From Schizochytrium sp. TIO01 (lineage: Eukaryota; Sar; Bigyra; Thraustochytrida; Thraustochytriidae), in NCBI GenBank assembly GCA_004764695.1, contig SMSO01000035.1:432001-496000 (forward strand): a stretch of 64,000 bases of DNA. The letters run 5' to 3'. Position 1 is the first letter of the stretch. The number at the start of each line of letters is the position of its first letter. This document shows positions 10,288-25,362 of the stretch, one piece after another. The notes beneath the pieces are model-generated. The model was given only the letters and a program-made list of their open reading frames with translations, was not told the origin of the DNA and searched no databases. The translations under genes and the position numbers were made by a program.

Positions 10288-11753
10288 GAAGTCAATCAAC
10301 AAAATGCGATGCGAGAAATTCAACACTGATCGGCAGAAACCATCGATCGATCGGTCGCTGTCCGCCGACGATAGGTTCGCAGAAAGCAAAAGCGGTCTTA
10401 CGCGCAGAAGGAGTCTGCAGACTTTGCCATCTACCTCACCTTACGTAAAGCGAGTGAGTGACCTTTTTGCACAAGACAAACAAACAAACAAACGCTAAGA
10501 GCCACCGCCTTCATCCTACTACTCCTTATCATCCTCGCAGAGGAAAAGAAAATTAAAATCTAATTAAAGTTGAAATTGAAGAAAAGAAACAAAAGAAAAC
10601 AAATTTGCTATCCGACATACTAATTCTTCGCTCCTTCTAATCAGGCAGATAGGAGCTCCCTACTTCTTCTTTCAACTAACCGTGGTCAGCTAGCTTCTTC
10701 CTCCGTTTTTCTCTTCAAACTGAGCGTTCCACGCTGAGAGGCAGGCGGAAAGAGCCCTTTTTTATCTCAGGGCGCCTCCACTGACTCGAGCATTCGCCAT
10801 GAAAAGCTGAAGTTAACATGGGCTTGAGAGCTTTGCCGCAATAACTAATACGTAACTAAACAAGGAAACCTAAAAACGAGGCATTCGCGAGTATTCAATT
10901 ATCTTTTTAGTCGCTTTATTCAAGTGAAAAACGTTTTTTTTTTTTAATTTTTTTTTTTTTTTTTTTAAGTGAATAATCGAAGTTTGTTTATTTTGCGCGA
11001 AGTGTCTCTTCGATGGGCAGTGCGAGCATGTTAGACACCCAGTTAATGTAAACAGTAACACATCCATCAGGAGGGGATACAGACAAAAGTGCCGCAATCG
11101 AGTGCAATGCAATGGAATGGGATGCAATCAATTGCAATACAGTGAATTAATCAATCAACGCTCTGCGATTCTCTTCAATTTCTCGCTACGGCCGTTCGCG
11201 ATGTTTCCACTTCGTGCGCTTATTGGAAAAGAACGCAAAAGTGAATAGTTCTTTGCTGTTTTCCACTCAGTATTCGCTCACTCATTCATTCATTGACATT
11301 TCTTTCTTGCATATCTGCGAGCAGCTGTCTATAGTGTTTCCACTATCTGGAGACCTACTCGCTTGCTGAAGAAAGCTCCTGGGCTCATTACATAGCAGCT
11401 GCTCTAGTAGTTGGTTACAGCCCGGGGAGTTGCTTTCTTTTTCTTTTTCTAAAAATAATGAAATAATGAAATAATTTTAAAAAAAAAAAAGTATTTGTTC
11501 ACTTAATCATAGCTGGTTATCAGATGAAAATCATGCGTGATCTCTTTTCTGCTCACTTCTTTAAAGGAAGCGAAGGAAAGAAAGAAACAACATCATTTGC
11601 CAATGCTCCAAAGAGTGTCTGTTCGAAGGGGTCTAAGGCCAGAGCATCTCTCTTTCTGCTCGCTAAGCGCCGCGTTTATGCGCCCACGGCCTCTATCGAG
11701 AGCCTTCTCCTTCGGTTTTCACGGCGAAAACTGTTCACTCATCACTCTTCGAA

Positions 11754-11796
11754 GAAAGAAATAGAGAAAGAAAGAAAGAAAGAAAGAAAGAAAAGG
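11754..11796. repeat. GAAA microsatellite
   Basis: A short GAAA run with one interruption by TAGA. Confidence 0.85.
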
Positions 11797-13244
11797 GACC
11801 TTCAGAGCTGAAGGTCATTAAAGTGATAGCTAGCTCGCAATAGAAGGTACTTCGGCAGAGACTTTTACAAAAAAAATAGAGAAAGGACACGCAATACCAC
11901 GAGAAAAGCTCAAGTCCTTTGCTCTTTCCTGTCTCCTTCTGCCCACTTAGAAGGCTTTCTTTTATGCCCCAATAACAAACCAAGCTCCCAAACCAACCCA
12001 TCAATGTAGTATATCGAACTATATGGAGGGAGCCTTTTCCATTATCATAGGCACTCCAGCCTTGAAACAGATGATAGGACCAATAGGGGAACGACATCTA
12101 TTACAAAACCACGGTACACAGCAGAGAAGAAAGTTCTTCTTCATTTCAGGCTAAGCTAAGGAAGAAAAAGGCCGCCAAGAATATGGACTTCACGAGGAAT
12201 ATTCGATGTCAAAGCCGAAGGGCCCTGGGAAAAGCACTAGTCAGCCGCGCCTCGTGCCCATAATTAGGCTGCCTACAACAGCCTGGACTCCGTCCTTCCC
12301 ATCGCCCAATCGATTTCAATACCCTACAGATAACATGAGATGGACATAATTGAACATACTATGTGCATAGTGGTACATAAGTGCCGCTACGAGCGCGCTA
12401 GAGCTTCGTTAGCGATTGCTATCCCCTGAAATATCTTATGCAAACAGTAATGGGGGTGCTAATGATTGGGAAAAAACGACCGGGATTAGGGTAAACGCTA
12501 GGTAGATGGCTTAGATTCACACGAAGGGTAGCCACCAGATAGGCTTTGCTAAGGGTCTGCCTTTTCTGCAGAAAAGAAAGCTCGTAGTTTGACTCTAGAT
12601 GACTCTTATGGCGCATGCTGTTAGCTTTAGTTCTTCATTTTTCTTCTTCTTCAAGCAAGAAGACGGAGAAAATGGTCCTTCGAAGTTGGTTCAATCCTAA
12701 TTTAAAAAAAGGAAGAAAGAGGCCACATTTGGAAGAAGGGCACAAAAGAGAGGAAGGAAGCCCCAAAAAAGTTTTGAAAAAGTTTCCAACCAAGTCGTCC
12801 TTCATCGTTTTAAATTTAACATACTTTCTCCTCTTCGCGACCATCTTATAGTTAGTATCAAATGGTATGGCTATCCTTCGTTGAGATGTTTAATTTATTT
12901 ATTCAATTGAAAAAGGAAGAATGAAAACTTGTTGGCGCCGCTTGTTCTGGCGAAAACACCCAAAGAAACCACTGCAGAACAGCCAAAAGCCGCTCCGGTA
13001 CTATCGCGCTAAGCACCAGACACGTATTTGGCACCTATCGCTTCTTACAAACATGCCGCCACAGGTTCACCGTCGCCAATTGTAATATTATTCCACGCGC
13101 CACACATTTACAGTAACGCAAGAGACAGCAGCGAGCGCTTAAGAAAAATAACTATGCTTTTTTTTCTTTCTTTATTTATAAAAAAATAGTTTTGAACGAT
13201 CGAGAAAGGCAGATTTTGAAAGCGATGTTGAAGAAACGAAACAA

Positions 13245-13275
<31 letters not shown>

Positions 13276-16200
13276 GGAAATAATATTACGCTTGGGAATT
13301 GGAGAGGAGAACCTACCACGCGAAGTACAACCTATAGTTCCGAAGTAGGAAGGCGGGTTCCTGCAGAAACCGGGGAAAGTGAAGGTGTTTAAGTTTGTTT
13401 CTGTTGATGCTCCCTTCGCTGGAGCTCCGCTTCGAAGACGCTCAGTTACGGCCTTCGAGGATACACGAGGATTGTGAGGATGCTTCACGCAGCTTGAAAC
13501 CCGCCAAATCGCACAACCGTGGCGTATTCTTTGGAGTTATTCGGATTGTTGATCACTTGAATCGACTCTTAGTCATTAGAAGGCACTTTTTTTGAAAATA
13601 TATCGCGACTGTTGATAAACTAATGTTAAATAAACCAGTTTTGGTCTTTACAGTAAAATTCGTCAATACTCATAACAAACACTGATATGTAGTAAAAGTC
13701 GCAGACTGAAGCCCTTCACTCGAACGTGTAGCGTTTTGACTGATCACCACATAGGCCTTCCTTTCACTCCCTTTGCGATAACTTTAGTCTCGATAATTAA
13801 ATAACTAAACCAAAAAGAGAAAAAGCTCCTCCTTATAGATGATAATACTCGCCAAACGCATTCCAAAATTAAACCTAATCAAACGAAGGTGAAAATGAAA
13901 ATCGATCAAAATCCTCGGCGGACCAAGCGAAAGCTGGCCTCGAAGTCGGACTTCTTCTGCTCCAGGCGGCTTCGTAGACCTCTAAGTACGCCTCCTCTCG
14001 GGCCCTTCACGGCTCCCGGCGCCGCCTTTCCATGAGGCTCTTCGCTGCGTCCGCACAGCTTTGGAGCCTGGCAGCAAAGGCGGCGCGTGCGAGACTCAGG
14101 CAGGTGTGCGGCGCCGGGCTCTGAGTGCCCTAGCTGGAGACGTAGGCGCTGCTAGCGGGTAGCAGATCGATGCTCTGGGCTATTTATCGCGCCTCGCTTA
14201 GAGTATAGCTTAGGAGGCACAATAGTCTAATTCAATTACCTGATTTTACATTTTCAAAAGCTGCTTCTTCATGTGTTTTAGAAAATTTTTAAAATGGGGA
14301 AATAGCTGTGGAGCTGAATATTTTTAATTTTTGAAGAGGAAGAAAGCAAAAGCTATAGCGGCCTGGGTAGCCTCCTAGTTTGCTTATGGCGCTAAACGAG
14401 GTGGAAAACTTGGGATTTGAAGGGCAGACTGAGCGACGTAAATGAGAAAGAGGGCTCTCTGCGCAGGCTTAGTATGCGGTGTCCTGAAGCGAGGAGGTCG
14501 AGAGAGCCGTGAAAGTGACACGGTCCTCTTTTCTCTTGTTTCTTTTTGTGTTTAGGTACCTACCCGCCTCCTTTCAATGGTCCATATGTTTGCAAAATAT
14601 GCATTCGGCAAAGCAAATTGTTACTACCTTCTTTCACTTTTAAACGTTATTTTTGTTTTAATTGTTTTTTTGTTTTTTTTTAATTTTGTAAATCACAAAG
14701 AACAACTGAATAGAAAGAACAAACATACATTAAAAATAATATGACGAATTACAGAAATGGCAGAGCTAGTGGGGTCCTATTTGAACCCGTAGCAGCGAGG
14801 AAGGGGCGAATAAACGAGCCTCTGACTCTTAAAAAGACATGATGCTAAAACATTGCGATAGTACCCAGGTAATGAATGCGTAGAAGCAAAAGGTCCTCTT
14901 ACTTGTCGCTCTCGGGTGCCTGTGAACTCTGGGAGATGCGCTGATAGGCCAGAAAGCACTGCAAAGCGGCACCAAACTTCTGACGAGAGCGCCCTCAAGT
15001 CGCGCTTATTCTGAGGTCGAAGAAGCCAGGACATCAAGTGATGGGCCAACTCAATCATAATTGCCCTCGCATCGCTGATAATAGGATAGCAAGGCAGGCT
15101 CTACTTTTTTCTTTTTCTTTTTCTTTTTCTTTAAAGTCCAAGTTTTGAAGATAGCCTTCGACAATACTTCTTTTTGGAGTTCAAGAAAAAATAAAATAAA
15201 ATAAAATAAATTGCTGTCTGCTGTTGCCGTCAACAGGGAGCTTCGACACAGACAGAGATTTGCTTCAGAAGACGGCGCTGGAGTTCGAAGAAGCTCACAA
15301 GAGCTATGGAGCCCCGCGCTCTGAGCCGCTTGCGGTGGTCTTGAGACATCTATTTATCCGTGGCCCAACGAATGTTCAAGGTTTCTTTCCGTCGTAGCTA
15401 CTGAGAGTGTCCTAGGCAATGCGCTAGCTGGCTTGCTGTATCGTGATGATAGACAGTGCGACGGTGATTATATGTTGCTTGCTTCCTTGCTTCCTTCCCT
15501 CCTTTCTTCCTATGGTCAGTCAACATTCATTCAGAGACCCTTTACTTACGAGGAAGATAGAACTGCAAACTTCATTCGCATACATTCTACTTGAAATGCC
15601 TTTTTGTTTCAATTCTGTAGAAAGTTTGGAACTCAGAGCCCTTTTCTCTATTGCGTTGAATGGGCGATAACTGCATTCTATTGAGTTCCAAATGGGCTTT
15701 CTACTGTATGTAGTATGTATTCATGAATATGCATCATATTTCTCAAATTAAGGCTTTCTTTTACTTATTGTCCTTGTTACTTTTTTGTTTTTAAAATTAA
15801 ATTTTAAATGATAGCGAGCACCGTATATTTCCTTATCTGCACTTCAAGAGCACTCACTCACTACGAAGGAAACAGAAAGGGGGAAACAGAGAGAGAAAGA
15901 GAGAATTAATTCGGGCATCCAGCTCTTTCTAGAAGGCAGACGACCGGGACGCTGCGCAATGCTTCGTCACAGACCGCAGGAACAGAGCCGAAGCCGCGCC
16001 ACGCCTGAGAAAGCGCGATCGAACTGCCCGCTCCCTTCTGCTTTGGCCCAGTTATCATCGTCCCTTTTCTTTACAATATTTTTCGAAGAAACAATTTTTC
16101 TTAAAAAATTCAAATTCATCTGTTTTCCCTTGAAAACAAAGACCATAGCCGCAGGAGAGGGGAGTGAAAATTTATCGTGTATTAGCTCCGGCTGCTCACT

Positions 16201-17030
16201 CACCCACTTTGGAGCCTTCGAAGCTTTAAAGAAAGGCAGTTTAACTGCGCCGGGAACGCTTATCTATCCTGGACAAGGCTTCTGGGATGAGTAAACCCAA
16301 CCTCAGCATGACCAGAGCTCCAGGAGGATCATCTTTTCACGCAAAAGAGCAAAGCAGGCAGCTCGAAATGTGAACATTGTGAAAGAGTTCGTTCCTCTTC
16401 CTGCACTGTCACAACTTGCCTCTCATGATACTGTCCCTTTCAGCCTCTCAAGCAGTCCAGTGTACAACCTCCCAAAACATCGCAAAGGTTCTCTCTTTGT
16501 AAGACGCTGACCACTGGAGCCAAATACGGCGCACTGTGGAGAGAAAGTCGTCCTCCTCCGCGATTCATGAGCGGGGAACGTTTCGAAATTTGCCTGCGAC
16601 TGAAGGAAAGAGAACAAAGTATATATGATATATCGAAGATGAAGAAAAGGTGGCGAAAGAAGCGCCGCTGAGAATGAAGAACTCGCCAACAAAAGTCAGA
16701 AGAGAGAGACGTGGAGCGGCGGCTCTGAGCGGACCTGCTCTCTATCGAGCGCGTCTTTTCCTCTCATTCGCTGCCGTATCAGATGTTCGCTGCACTCATT
16801 GCTCATGACGCGGCCACGATCGTGCGAAGACTTGCTTGCGGTTTAAAGAACAAAGTATCTGCGATCGATTCTCAACTTGTCAAGCGTCGCTGCCGCTGAG
16901 AGGATTTATTTTATTATTCTTTCATGAAGAATATGAATTAACTTGAATGACTCTTGTCTTCGGTTTGCTTTTTGAGTTAAAGAGGAGTTTTGAACATTGA
17001 AAGCTCCCGAAGAAGGCCTCCAGCGGAATA

Positions 17031-17031
17031 A

Positions 17032-17102
<71 letters not shown>
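17031..17102. repeat. Perfect (AAAG)n microsatellite, about 18 units
   Basis: 72 bases of uninterrupted AAAG, ending in GAGAGAG. A complementary-type CTTT tract occurs at about 17457-17510, so the two could pair in single-stranded form. Confidence 0.95.
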
Positions 17103-17103
<1 letters not shown>

Positions 17104-20100
17104 GAGAGCTCCTTCCGTCTCAACAGCAGAAGGGGTCTTTGAAGAAGTCTCTCCGCTAAGTTGTTGTTAGCTGCTAAGGTTATAGAATGGGGCAGGCCCC
17201 GCAGTAGCGCCTCAGAGCCCAGTGGGCTGTGAGAAAGGGAGGAAATTCACACCAAATCTAGCTAGCAATATGAAGAACAAGACATCTCAGAACACCGCGT
17301 GTCTGCTTCAAAATAAAATCATTGAACGATGAATCACTCAAGCCGAAGCTGCCGCTGTGAAGACACGCAGGCACAGGCGCCGGAGAGCCAAAGGGGCCGA
17401 AACCGCAGCTTCATGGCGGCCTCTCGTCCCTTCCTGTCCACCTTTGCAGCTTCTTTTTCTCTTTCTCTCTTTCTTTCTTTCTTTCTCTCTTTCTTTATTT
17501 CTTTCTTGCACTCATGGGCACACAGTTTCTCGCGCTTTTTCTACGCTTGGCAGTTTTGGGGTTGATGTGGAAATTTTACCCTGTGAAAGAAAGTGAGAAA
17601 GAAGTTTCTTTTTTGGAGACCTTGTTTTATGCTGGGAATGTGGCTATTCACTCACTACATACTGAGCGATTCTTTATGTTCTTCGCTTGAATTTTTATTC
17701 CCAAGTTAAAACGTTTTAACTCAGGAAACAAGAGGGCAGGACTGACTGCACATAGGCGTTCCACTAGGACTCGCGTTCCCAGGATAGCACCCTGGGAAGA
17801 AAGAGAGAGGTCACTTAGCACTAGGTAATTGGTCCTACCAGTGCTGCGATGATTGCTTCGTGCCGGTCCTATGTAGCGGTAGGTAGGTCCTACGTGGAAC
17901 GTAGTAAAAGGTGGAGGGAATAAGAAAGATAGAAAGCAGAGCAGAGGAGAATCGATCAACGGAGCGATAGTTCACAGGCTCCTGCAGAGATGGAAACCGA
18001 AGAAGCACGCTCGAGGCCTCTGCCAGGCTGTCTTCTGCGCTGCTTTGGGCCTCCTTTTCGAGCGGAGTCACGGCTTGTGCGTCCTTAAGGAGCCGCCGTT
18101 GTTGGCTTGGCAAAATTGACAAAGCTTGATGTCCACGCGCTCCCAGAGACCTTATTTCTCCGGTTGGGAAATCGACGCAAACGAGGTCCATCGTAATATT
18201 GTGAGAGGGAGTAAAATATCAGAGAGACATAGAGGTGGTGCGCTTAATAAGGGAATTGCAATTGGCAGTTCTTTGAGCCATGATGGTTAAATGGTTACCC
18301 GCAGCCATTGCTGCTGTATCGTCCGAGTTTTGTATTTTTGAGCTCAGAACGCTCGAGGGTTTAAGAAAAAAGAGCAAAAGCCGGCTTTTAAGAAAGTAAA
18401 TACGCTGTAGCGTACTGTTATAAAAATGAGGCTGAAAGAGAAATCATTGCCATTTATCATACTCCGCAAAGTTGAAGCTTGCGATCTCCAGGCTTTCTTG
18501 AAGATGGTTGTTGAAGAGCGATGCTGCAGCGGAAATGCGCTTTCAAAGCTCATGTTCTCGGGTTCAAAACGAAGTCGAAGACCCTATTACTCCTACAACA
18601 CGTACAGAGCTAGCAATGGCAACGCAGCACTTCGAAGGACTTTGACAAGACTGGAAAGAAATGAATGTCATTTTCTTAAAAAGTTTGATCACAGCGCATT
18701 GCAGAGTTTAACTGTTCTTATCAGGAAAATAGAAAATCCGCCTTCCTTCTTTAATAAGTGAGACATAATTATTATAGGAAGATTAGCAGGTACTCTTATT
18801 TAATTTAAAGCTCTACTGTATATTTTCTTCTTTTCTATTTGAAAATGAATACTTTCCCTCTCTTTAAAACGATCAATTTTGTCATCAAAGAACAACTATC
18901 CATTATAATAGGAGAAGGGAAAAACCAAACTTACATTGAATGATTCTCGTGTTTGAAATAAGTCTTTCCTGTTAGAATATACTATGAATGCTTCCAAACC
19001 AGCGAATATGAATGAATAAAATCGACTATCAATAGCAACGTTTATTTAAATGGAATTAGTTCTATTTGGTTGCCACTTTTCTCTTCCTGTATTCATTTCT
19101 ACACAAAGCGTCAATTCTATTTTATTTTATTTTATTATTATTTTATTATAATATGTAAATACTCTTTCAACAATCTCTTTCCAGTGAGACGGTTCTTCTT
19201 AGCAAGAAGCCACTCGTTCAAACATTATGTTGATCGAGCTCAGCGCTAACTTAGTTGGTATCGCAGTTAATCCGGTTCTCGTTCGCTTTTATTTGGCAGG
19301 AGTTCGTCCATAAGTGCTTAATACTTCAATTATCTATTTCGAGCTTTTTGGCAAAATCGAGCACCGTTTTCGGCTTTTGCAGTGCGTTTTTTTTCACTTT
19401 TGATCAGCTGGAAAGACGAAACCAAGGCCTCCGTGGTGATAAATCCGCCTTTTAGCTGCAGCAGAGGCTCTCGTTCACTTATTCTGCGGCCTCGGCGCGA
19501 AAGAAGGCATCTGATGGAGCTCCTGCGATGGCAGAAGTTGGGGTTCATTTAGACCCTTTCCACGCGCCACGCGAACCTAATATAAGAGAAAAGAAAAGAA
19601 AAGGTAATCACCTGCATCAGTCTTACTCTTCAGTAGCCGCCTTAGAGGGCAGGTAGGTACGAAGGTAACACTAAGTTGGAAGGCTCTCTTCATCGAAGAT
19701 AATTTTCTCCTGCATACTTTACAAAAAAATAAGTTTGGTTTTATAGTTCTACAAACTCGCCTGAAGAAAAATAATCGATACCCCCTGCAGAAGAAACATG
19801 GCATACGTGATGACGAACTTGACTTTTGCTGTTCAGGAAAATAAATAAAAACAAAGCAAATGATAGGCTACTTAAAATGTACGAAGGGAAGCGCAGAAAA
19901 ACATTCGAAATAGAAAGTCGACTGCGAAACTGAAAGGTCTCCTTCGAACAACTACAAGAACAGCAATGAGAACAGCAGCAGCCGTAGACACACTCAAAGT
20001 CGCCTCACTATACAATAACTTTAAGCCACAACGTGCACGATATTGGCGCCCTCACGAGCCTGAGCTACTGGGTTGAAATCTATTTTTTTTAAGTGATTGA

Positions 20101-20691
20101 GAAATTCAACTCAAAAGAATCACTCAATATACCTTTTCAAGAAGCATGAAGGTTGAACCTATCACGGTGATTGCTGCTTCACCTTATTAATGAAGTGAGG
20201 AAACCTTTTTAAGCACGCGTCTGTAGAATTGGGGATTTAAGGTGCATTCCGCGTCCCCAGGATTCAGCGGGCTTACTTTGCAGCTTTCTCTCAGCGTCTC
20301 TTTCAGGAGGCGGTGTGGTCGCAACTAGGGCCCCTTAAGACCACCTTAAACTGTCGTCTCGCCTTATCTTCCATGTCTGTCCGTTTGGAAGGCATAAGCC
20401 ACTACCATAGCGTGCAATTTAATGTTTACTCTAAAAATAAGAACTTTTACAATTTGCTTCATCAACTTCAGAACCTTCCTAGTTGGGTAGCGCCTTTCTT
20501 CCTACTTCTTCTCTTTGCATGTTTAAAGGTTTTGTTAACTATGTATTTATCAATTTATGACTCTAGTTTTAAAAAGATTACAATGTTGCATATTCAAGTT
20601 GTATATATTCCTCTGCCTCGTTTTAATTCTTTTTGTTTTTTAAGCCCTAACCACCGCAGAGCTCTTCGTATGTTTGAATACGCGCAGAGAA

Positions 20692-20728
20692 ACTGACTGA
20701 CTGACTGACTGACTGACTGACTGACTGA
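20692..20728. repeat. ACTG microsatellite, about 9 units
   Basis: A perfect short tetranucleotide run, seen directly. Confidence 0.9.
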
Positions 20729-23700
20729 GCGATTCGATATTCATTCTTTTGATTGGACTCCTTTCTTTGTTGGGGTTTTCTTGCGGAATGGCGGTTTTCG
20801 CGAAAGAGCGGACCCTTCACAAAGCGTGGGGACCGCAACTCCACAATTATCTGTCGAAAGCGCTGGCTCAAAGGAGCTCCTTCCTTCCTTTCCTGTGGCG
20901 TTTCGATAGCTTTCAAAATATTTTTAATTTAAGAAGAAAGACTTGGGTCTACTAGTCCATGCTACTAGTCCATACTAATGACATTTTCTTTTTTTTTTCT
21001 ATTATTACTCAATGCTTCATATTGTCGATTCAAACTTCTGCGTGGTCTTATTCAGCGGCTCTGCTGATCCGTAGAGGATAGTCTTGGACTGTTATCATTT
21101 GGACATTCCTAATCATGGATTGCTGTCATTGGATTCATGATGTCGTGCATATCAATTCGAATAGGTGAATTTGCCACGCGTTTATTGAGATTGGAGATAT
21201 ATTTTAGTGCGAGGAAAACTGATTCCTCCACAAGCTTTTGCTTGGAATTCACGTCCTAGGAGAAAATATGACATATTCTGATCCAGAAAACTCGAGGTTG
21301 TCTGGGATCGCATTGCAAATCTGTGGTCACTTCCACAGATTAACCTATGAAATTTGCAAAACTTGCCTTTCCAATTGATGCCAAGCTTAGGTCCCATCGC
21401 GACTCAAAGACAATTTGTAAATAATGGCTCTGAATAGGTAGCTCAAAAGGATGCCTCTGGTCACGATCATTTAGGTATTTGCATTCATATATATCTTTCG
21501 GGGGGCAAGGAAGGTATTTGACAACCGAGGATATTCCCAGCTTGTCGAAGTTGATTTCACGGATTTAGCTGCGACTCTCCCTGCAAGTTACTAGTTTACA
21601 CCACTGCCAGAGCAAAAGCTCTGCTTCGTGAATGAGCGCTTGACTTTAGCCTACAAGGGACACCTCATTCAAGCTGTCTTCATTTGGACCCATCTTGTTA
21701 GCTTGTTAAAGGCTTCAAATTCAAGCAGAGAATAGCACCCTAGTTTTCACAGAGCTAAAGTACAAGGTTGTGGTGCATCTTGATAGTCCAGTACGGCACA
21801 CAAGCCCGGTCTGTTGAAGTTGTACCCTCTACCAGTGCCTTTGTAGACGGAGGTCGCGCCCAGATAGGCGCACTGGAGGTGGCCAATCAATCTGGCATTT
21901 GAAATCTTATTGTTGCTGGGCGGAGAACACACAGTAGTGTCTGTGCTTCGTTGCTTGCGGCTGCTGGAACAAACAAACCGTAGCCATAGGCGCACTCAAC
22001 GTCGTCACTTGTTGGGGTATATGCCTCTGGTACCTCCCCAGTAAGGCGCCAAACTTCTGGTTGAAGTACTTTGATGATGGTTTGAATTGACGGTTTGCTT
22101 CGTTTGCTGGTTGGTGGTTCCTTGGCCATGCCATTTTCTTACCTTCCATCCACTCTATAACGAAGACCTAGATAATTATAATTCATTATTTTACATAGAA
22201 TAGTCACTTCCATTCAGAGGTTTAAGAAGTTCTAACGTTTTCACAAGTGGAGCAGAGAAAGCCGTTCCCTCGGTTCCCCTTTCATTTTGCTTCTCTATAG
22301 TTTGCTTTTGTTTCTTTTCTTATACTCAGGCTGCTGTTTCCTTTTTAAAAGTTTAAAACTTGAAGAATAAGAATAGGAATAATTCAGGATAATTTATACC
22401 TTCAGATTTCGAGGTTTACGCGCTGCTGTGAGCATCAATTTGCAAGCTTGCATTAAGAATGGTTTGATAATTGAGGCCTATGCAAGGTTTTCTGCGATGA
22501 AGGAGTACATAATGCTGTCTTTAAGTCCTTTAAGCACTGCGCAGCGAGCTTAACTCAAGGGATGGTCCATACGAATGTTAACGTATTATCGGACCAGGTA
22601 TGGAGTTTCGATTTAAATGTAGGTCAGACCTGGGACATACGCGAAGTTTTGTTTTGTTTTGCTTTCACGTTCTTTTAGAATGTACTACATACTATGTATC
22701 GTGTTGATAATGCATTCCTTCTCAATCATGATCTATTCTTTTAAAGAGAAATTACAATACAGCATGAAAGAAAACTTCTACTACTGTCAGTAAGGGGGAG
22801 TAGAAACAAAAAGAAAAGAAGGACTTATGATGGTGTTAGTGTTTGGTTTTAGGATGTGAAATCCAGTGAAAAGAAACCAACACCTCGAAGGAAATAACCA
22901 AAGGCTTTGTTACCAAAAGTAACTATGTTATGACTTAGAATACCTATGCAAGTAGCAATTTAGACGAGTGGAAAGTGAACATAAAAGAAAGAAAACGATT
23001 AAAACATCAACTTTTTATTAAATTTGTTTTTATAAAAAAGGAAATTAAAAAGAATTATAGTAACTTGAAGGAAGTGAGGGAGAGGAAGTGCAAGCTCAAC
23101 GATGTCTCCTTCCGTCTGGAGCACTCCGGTCCACGCTTCGACCATGGTGCGCTAGACGGCCAGTTAGGCAGTGCTATGAGCCGCTGTGCGACCACTCACT
23201 TACTTCTCACTACCTGTCTACTGCGAAGTGTGCCGACTTCCATAAAAGGACTGGCACGCACCTGGCAGGCGCTGCATCATTACTGCTTCTTCCTCTTTGT
23301 TTTTCCCATTCATTTGCGTGAGTTGGCAGAGTATGTTTTGTGGAGAGAAAAGTTTTTAGTTTTTTTTTTATTTAAAGTTTTTTTTAAGATTCTCCGTGGC
23401 TTGGTTTTCTTGGATTGCCTGTATCTTTGCGCCCCTTTTGTCGATACTCCGCACTCATGCGCTTGATTTCCTGCAGGTTTTTGTGCGATGGTACTCGCAC
23501 TCCAAGTTTTCAAAAACCGACGAAGAACTTGTGAAAAGCTCTGTCATCATTTTTCCATCCGTACCATTGCAATGTTTAATTTAGTTCCGTGTTATTCAAT
23601 TTCATTTTCGAAAAATGTTTTCCGCGCCTCCTTTTTTGCCTTGAATAGGACTAAACTCGCGAAAGGAATCGGGGTCCAAGAAGAAAAACAAGAAGAATTA

Positions 23701-23732
23701 AGAAGAAAATCAAGAATACCAAGAAGAATACC

Positions 23733-23770
23733 AAGAAGAAGAAGAAGAAGAAGAAGAAGAAGAAGAAGAA
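23733..23770. repeat. AAG trinucleotide repeat
   Basis: A short AAG run within a purine-rich stretch. It gives a poly-Arg/Lys translation in one frame, but the surrounding ORF has no other protein character. Confidence 0.85.
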
Positions 23771-25310
23771 GCGTTCTGTACCGCTCACGTTCAAGTTCTT
23801 CTCTCAGACCGAAGAGAAGCTCTGACGGCCTCGTTTTGCAACACCTTCGAAGTGAATGCTGATCGTCTCTTCCTCCGTGTGTTTCAGGGCGCTACGAACT
23901 CCGTGCCGCAAAGAACGCTCTCGTTGAACTCTCTTTCCTCCTCGCAAAGAAGAGCGCAGACAGAGAGAGAGAGAGGAGCTACTTACGTGTGGCAGCATGT
24001 AATGAATGATTGGGCAGAAAGAAGCTTCTTCAAGTCACGCTTCGCTTTTGAGTCGTCACTTTCTTATGCTGTCGCTGGATCAAATCGAGGGTGTTGCAGG
24101 CAACCCGAGGTACTATGAAGCGGTACCTGCGCGCACGTTTGTTTTCGTGCACGAAGTCTACAGGGCGTCAAGCAAGGAGTCGGCGCTCATGAGGACATAG
24201 CTTGGCGATAGGCAGTGGCCGTTTTACACTCGTAGCCGTGTCTAAGAAAGCCGCCCTTTAGATGCTCTAGAAGCAATTCGAACTTGAAGAAACGAAGCGA
24301 TAGTAATAGTTTGCACGGCGTATAACTGAAGGCGAAATTTATTTAGTTATTTATTTCGTAAATAAAATAATTTGTTTTTAAAGTTTTTAAAAATTTACAT
24401 TTTAAATTTAATTCTGTCCAAGTGGCCCTCGTTTACTAGTACGCTGCTTATTGTTTACTTTGGCAGTTTTACCTCTAAGTAAACTTTTATCGCTTGGGTA
24501 GCTCTGATTTTATTGCTCGACACTTTTCATGCTTGTTTTTAGTTTGCTCTTAATAGTTTGCGACTGTCTGACTTGCATGGTTCTATTATGTTTCCTGTCC
24601 TACTAAAGGAAAAGTTTAATAAAATATCTAAACTAGGGATTTTTTATTTTTTTTTAGTAAATATATTTTTAAAGAAATAAAACGATTTTTCTTTCATTTT
24701 AAATTTAGAGTTGTATATGTCATAGTAGTAATATATGCACAGCATAATAGCGACGTTGTTTGAAACTTATTGTTGAAAACATTTCTCTGCGGTGTCGTCA
24801 GAGGGAAGGTCACTCCTATCAAGTGCTAAGCAACATGTAGCGGCTGAAGGGCCCATGGTGGCTTGCTAGTATGTAACTAGCTGCGCTTAGGAGTCTCTCT
24901 CAGCTGCTTGAGCTTGAAAAAGCTGCTTTTCTTCTCTTTGCAGCCTCAGAATGGGCGCAATAAATCTGATAAAGCCGGACAAATCTGTACGAATGGCCTC
25001 TCAACACTCTGAATCTGAAGCTGTACTTTCTTTCTCAAAAACCCGCGCCTCTTGAAACAATGAAGTTCTCGATCGCTGAAGCGTTTTTAAGGATTCAGAC
25101 TGACACTCATCTTTGAGCACCATCAAGTAACTCCAGGGTCCAAGCCCCCCCCCCTTTCTTGGTTTATCAGCTGTAATTGATTGTAGAATAGTACTATCCA
25201 GCGAGTATTAGGACACACATAGTGACTACTAACTAGTACGTTTCTATGTGGGGTTAAGTAGGACTAGTACATAGGACTGCATATTTGGCAATTAGGAGCC
25301 CCCGCTATCG

Positions 25311-25324
25311 TAGTAGTAGTAGTA

Positions 25325-25362
<38 letters not shown>
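25311..25362. repeat. TAG trinucleotide repeat
   Basis: TAGTAG units with one AGAG interruption near 25325. In the GTA frame it encodes poly-Val, which creates a spurious 74-residue ORF. Confidence 0.9.

Larger units (their letters stand above)
9288..17030. other. Gene-poor region, first part
   Basis: Apart from the listed repeats I can support no gene. Open frames are short, compositionally biased (Ser/Phe/Leu or Lys/Arg) and mostly start at non-ATG codons. A 35-base T-rich run lies at about 10936-10966. Smaller simple repeats include GA (about 13246-13270), CTTTTT (about 15107-15132) and AAAAT (about 15187-15212). A GC-rich island with CTTCG/CGAAG and GGCGCC words spans about 13900-14200. 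Splice-containing genes could be missed by eye in such sequence. Confidence 0.5.

Noticed and set aside
19230-19310. tRNA-like segment with a GGTTCTCGTTC stretch
   Set aside because: No consistent acceptor stem, D arm or standard T loop could be formed by eye.
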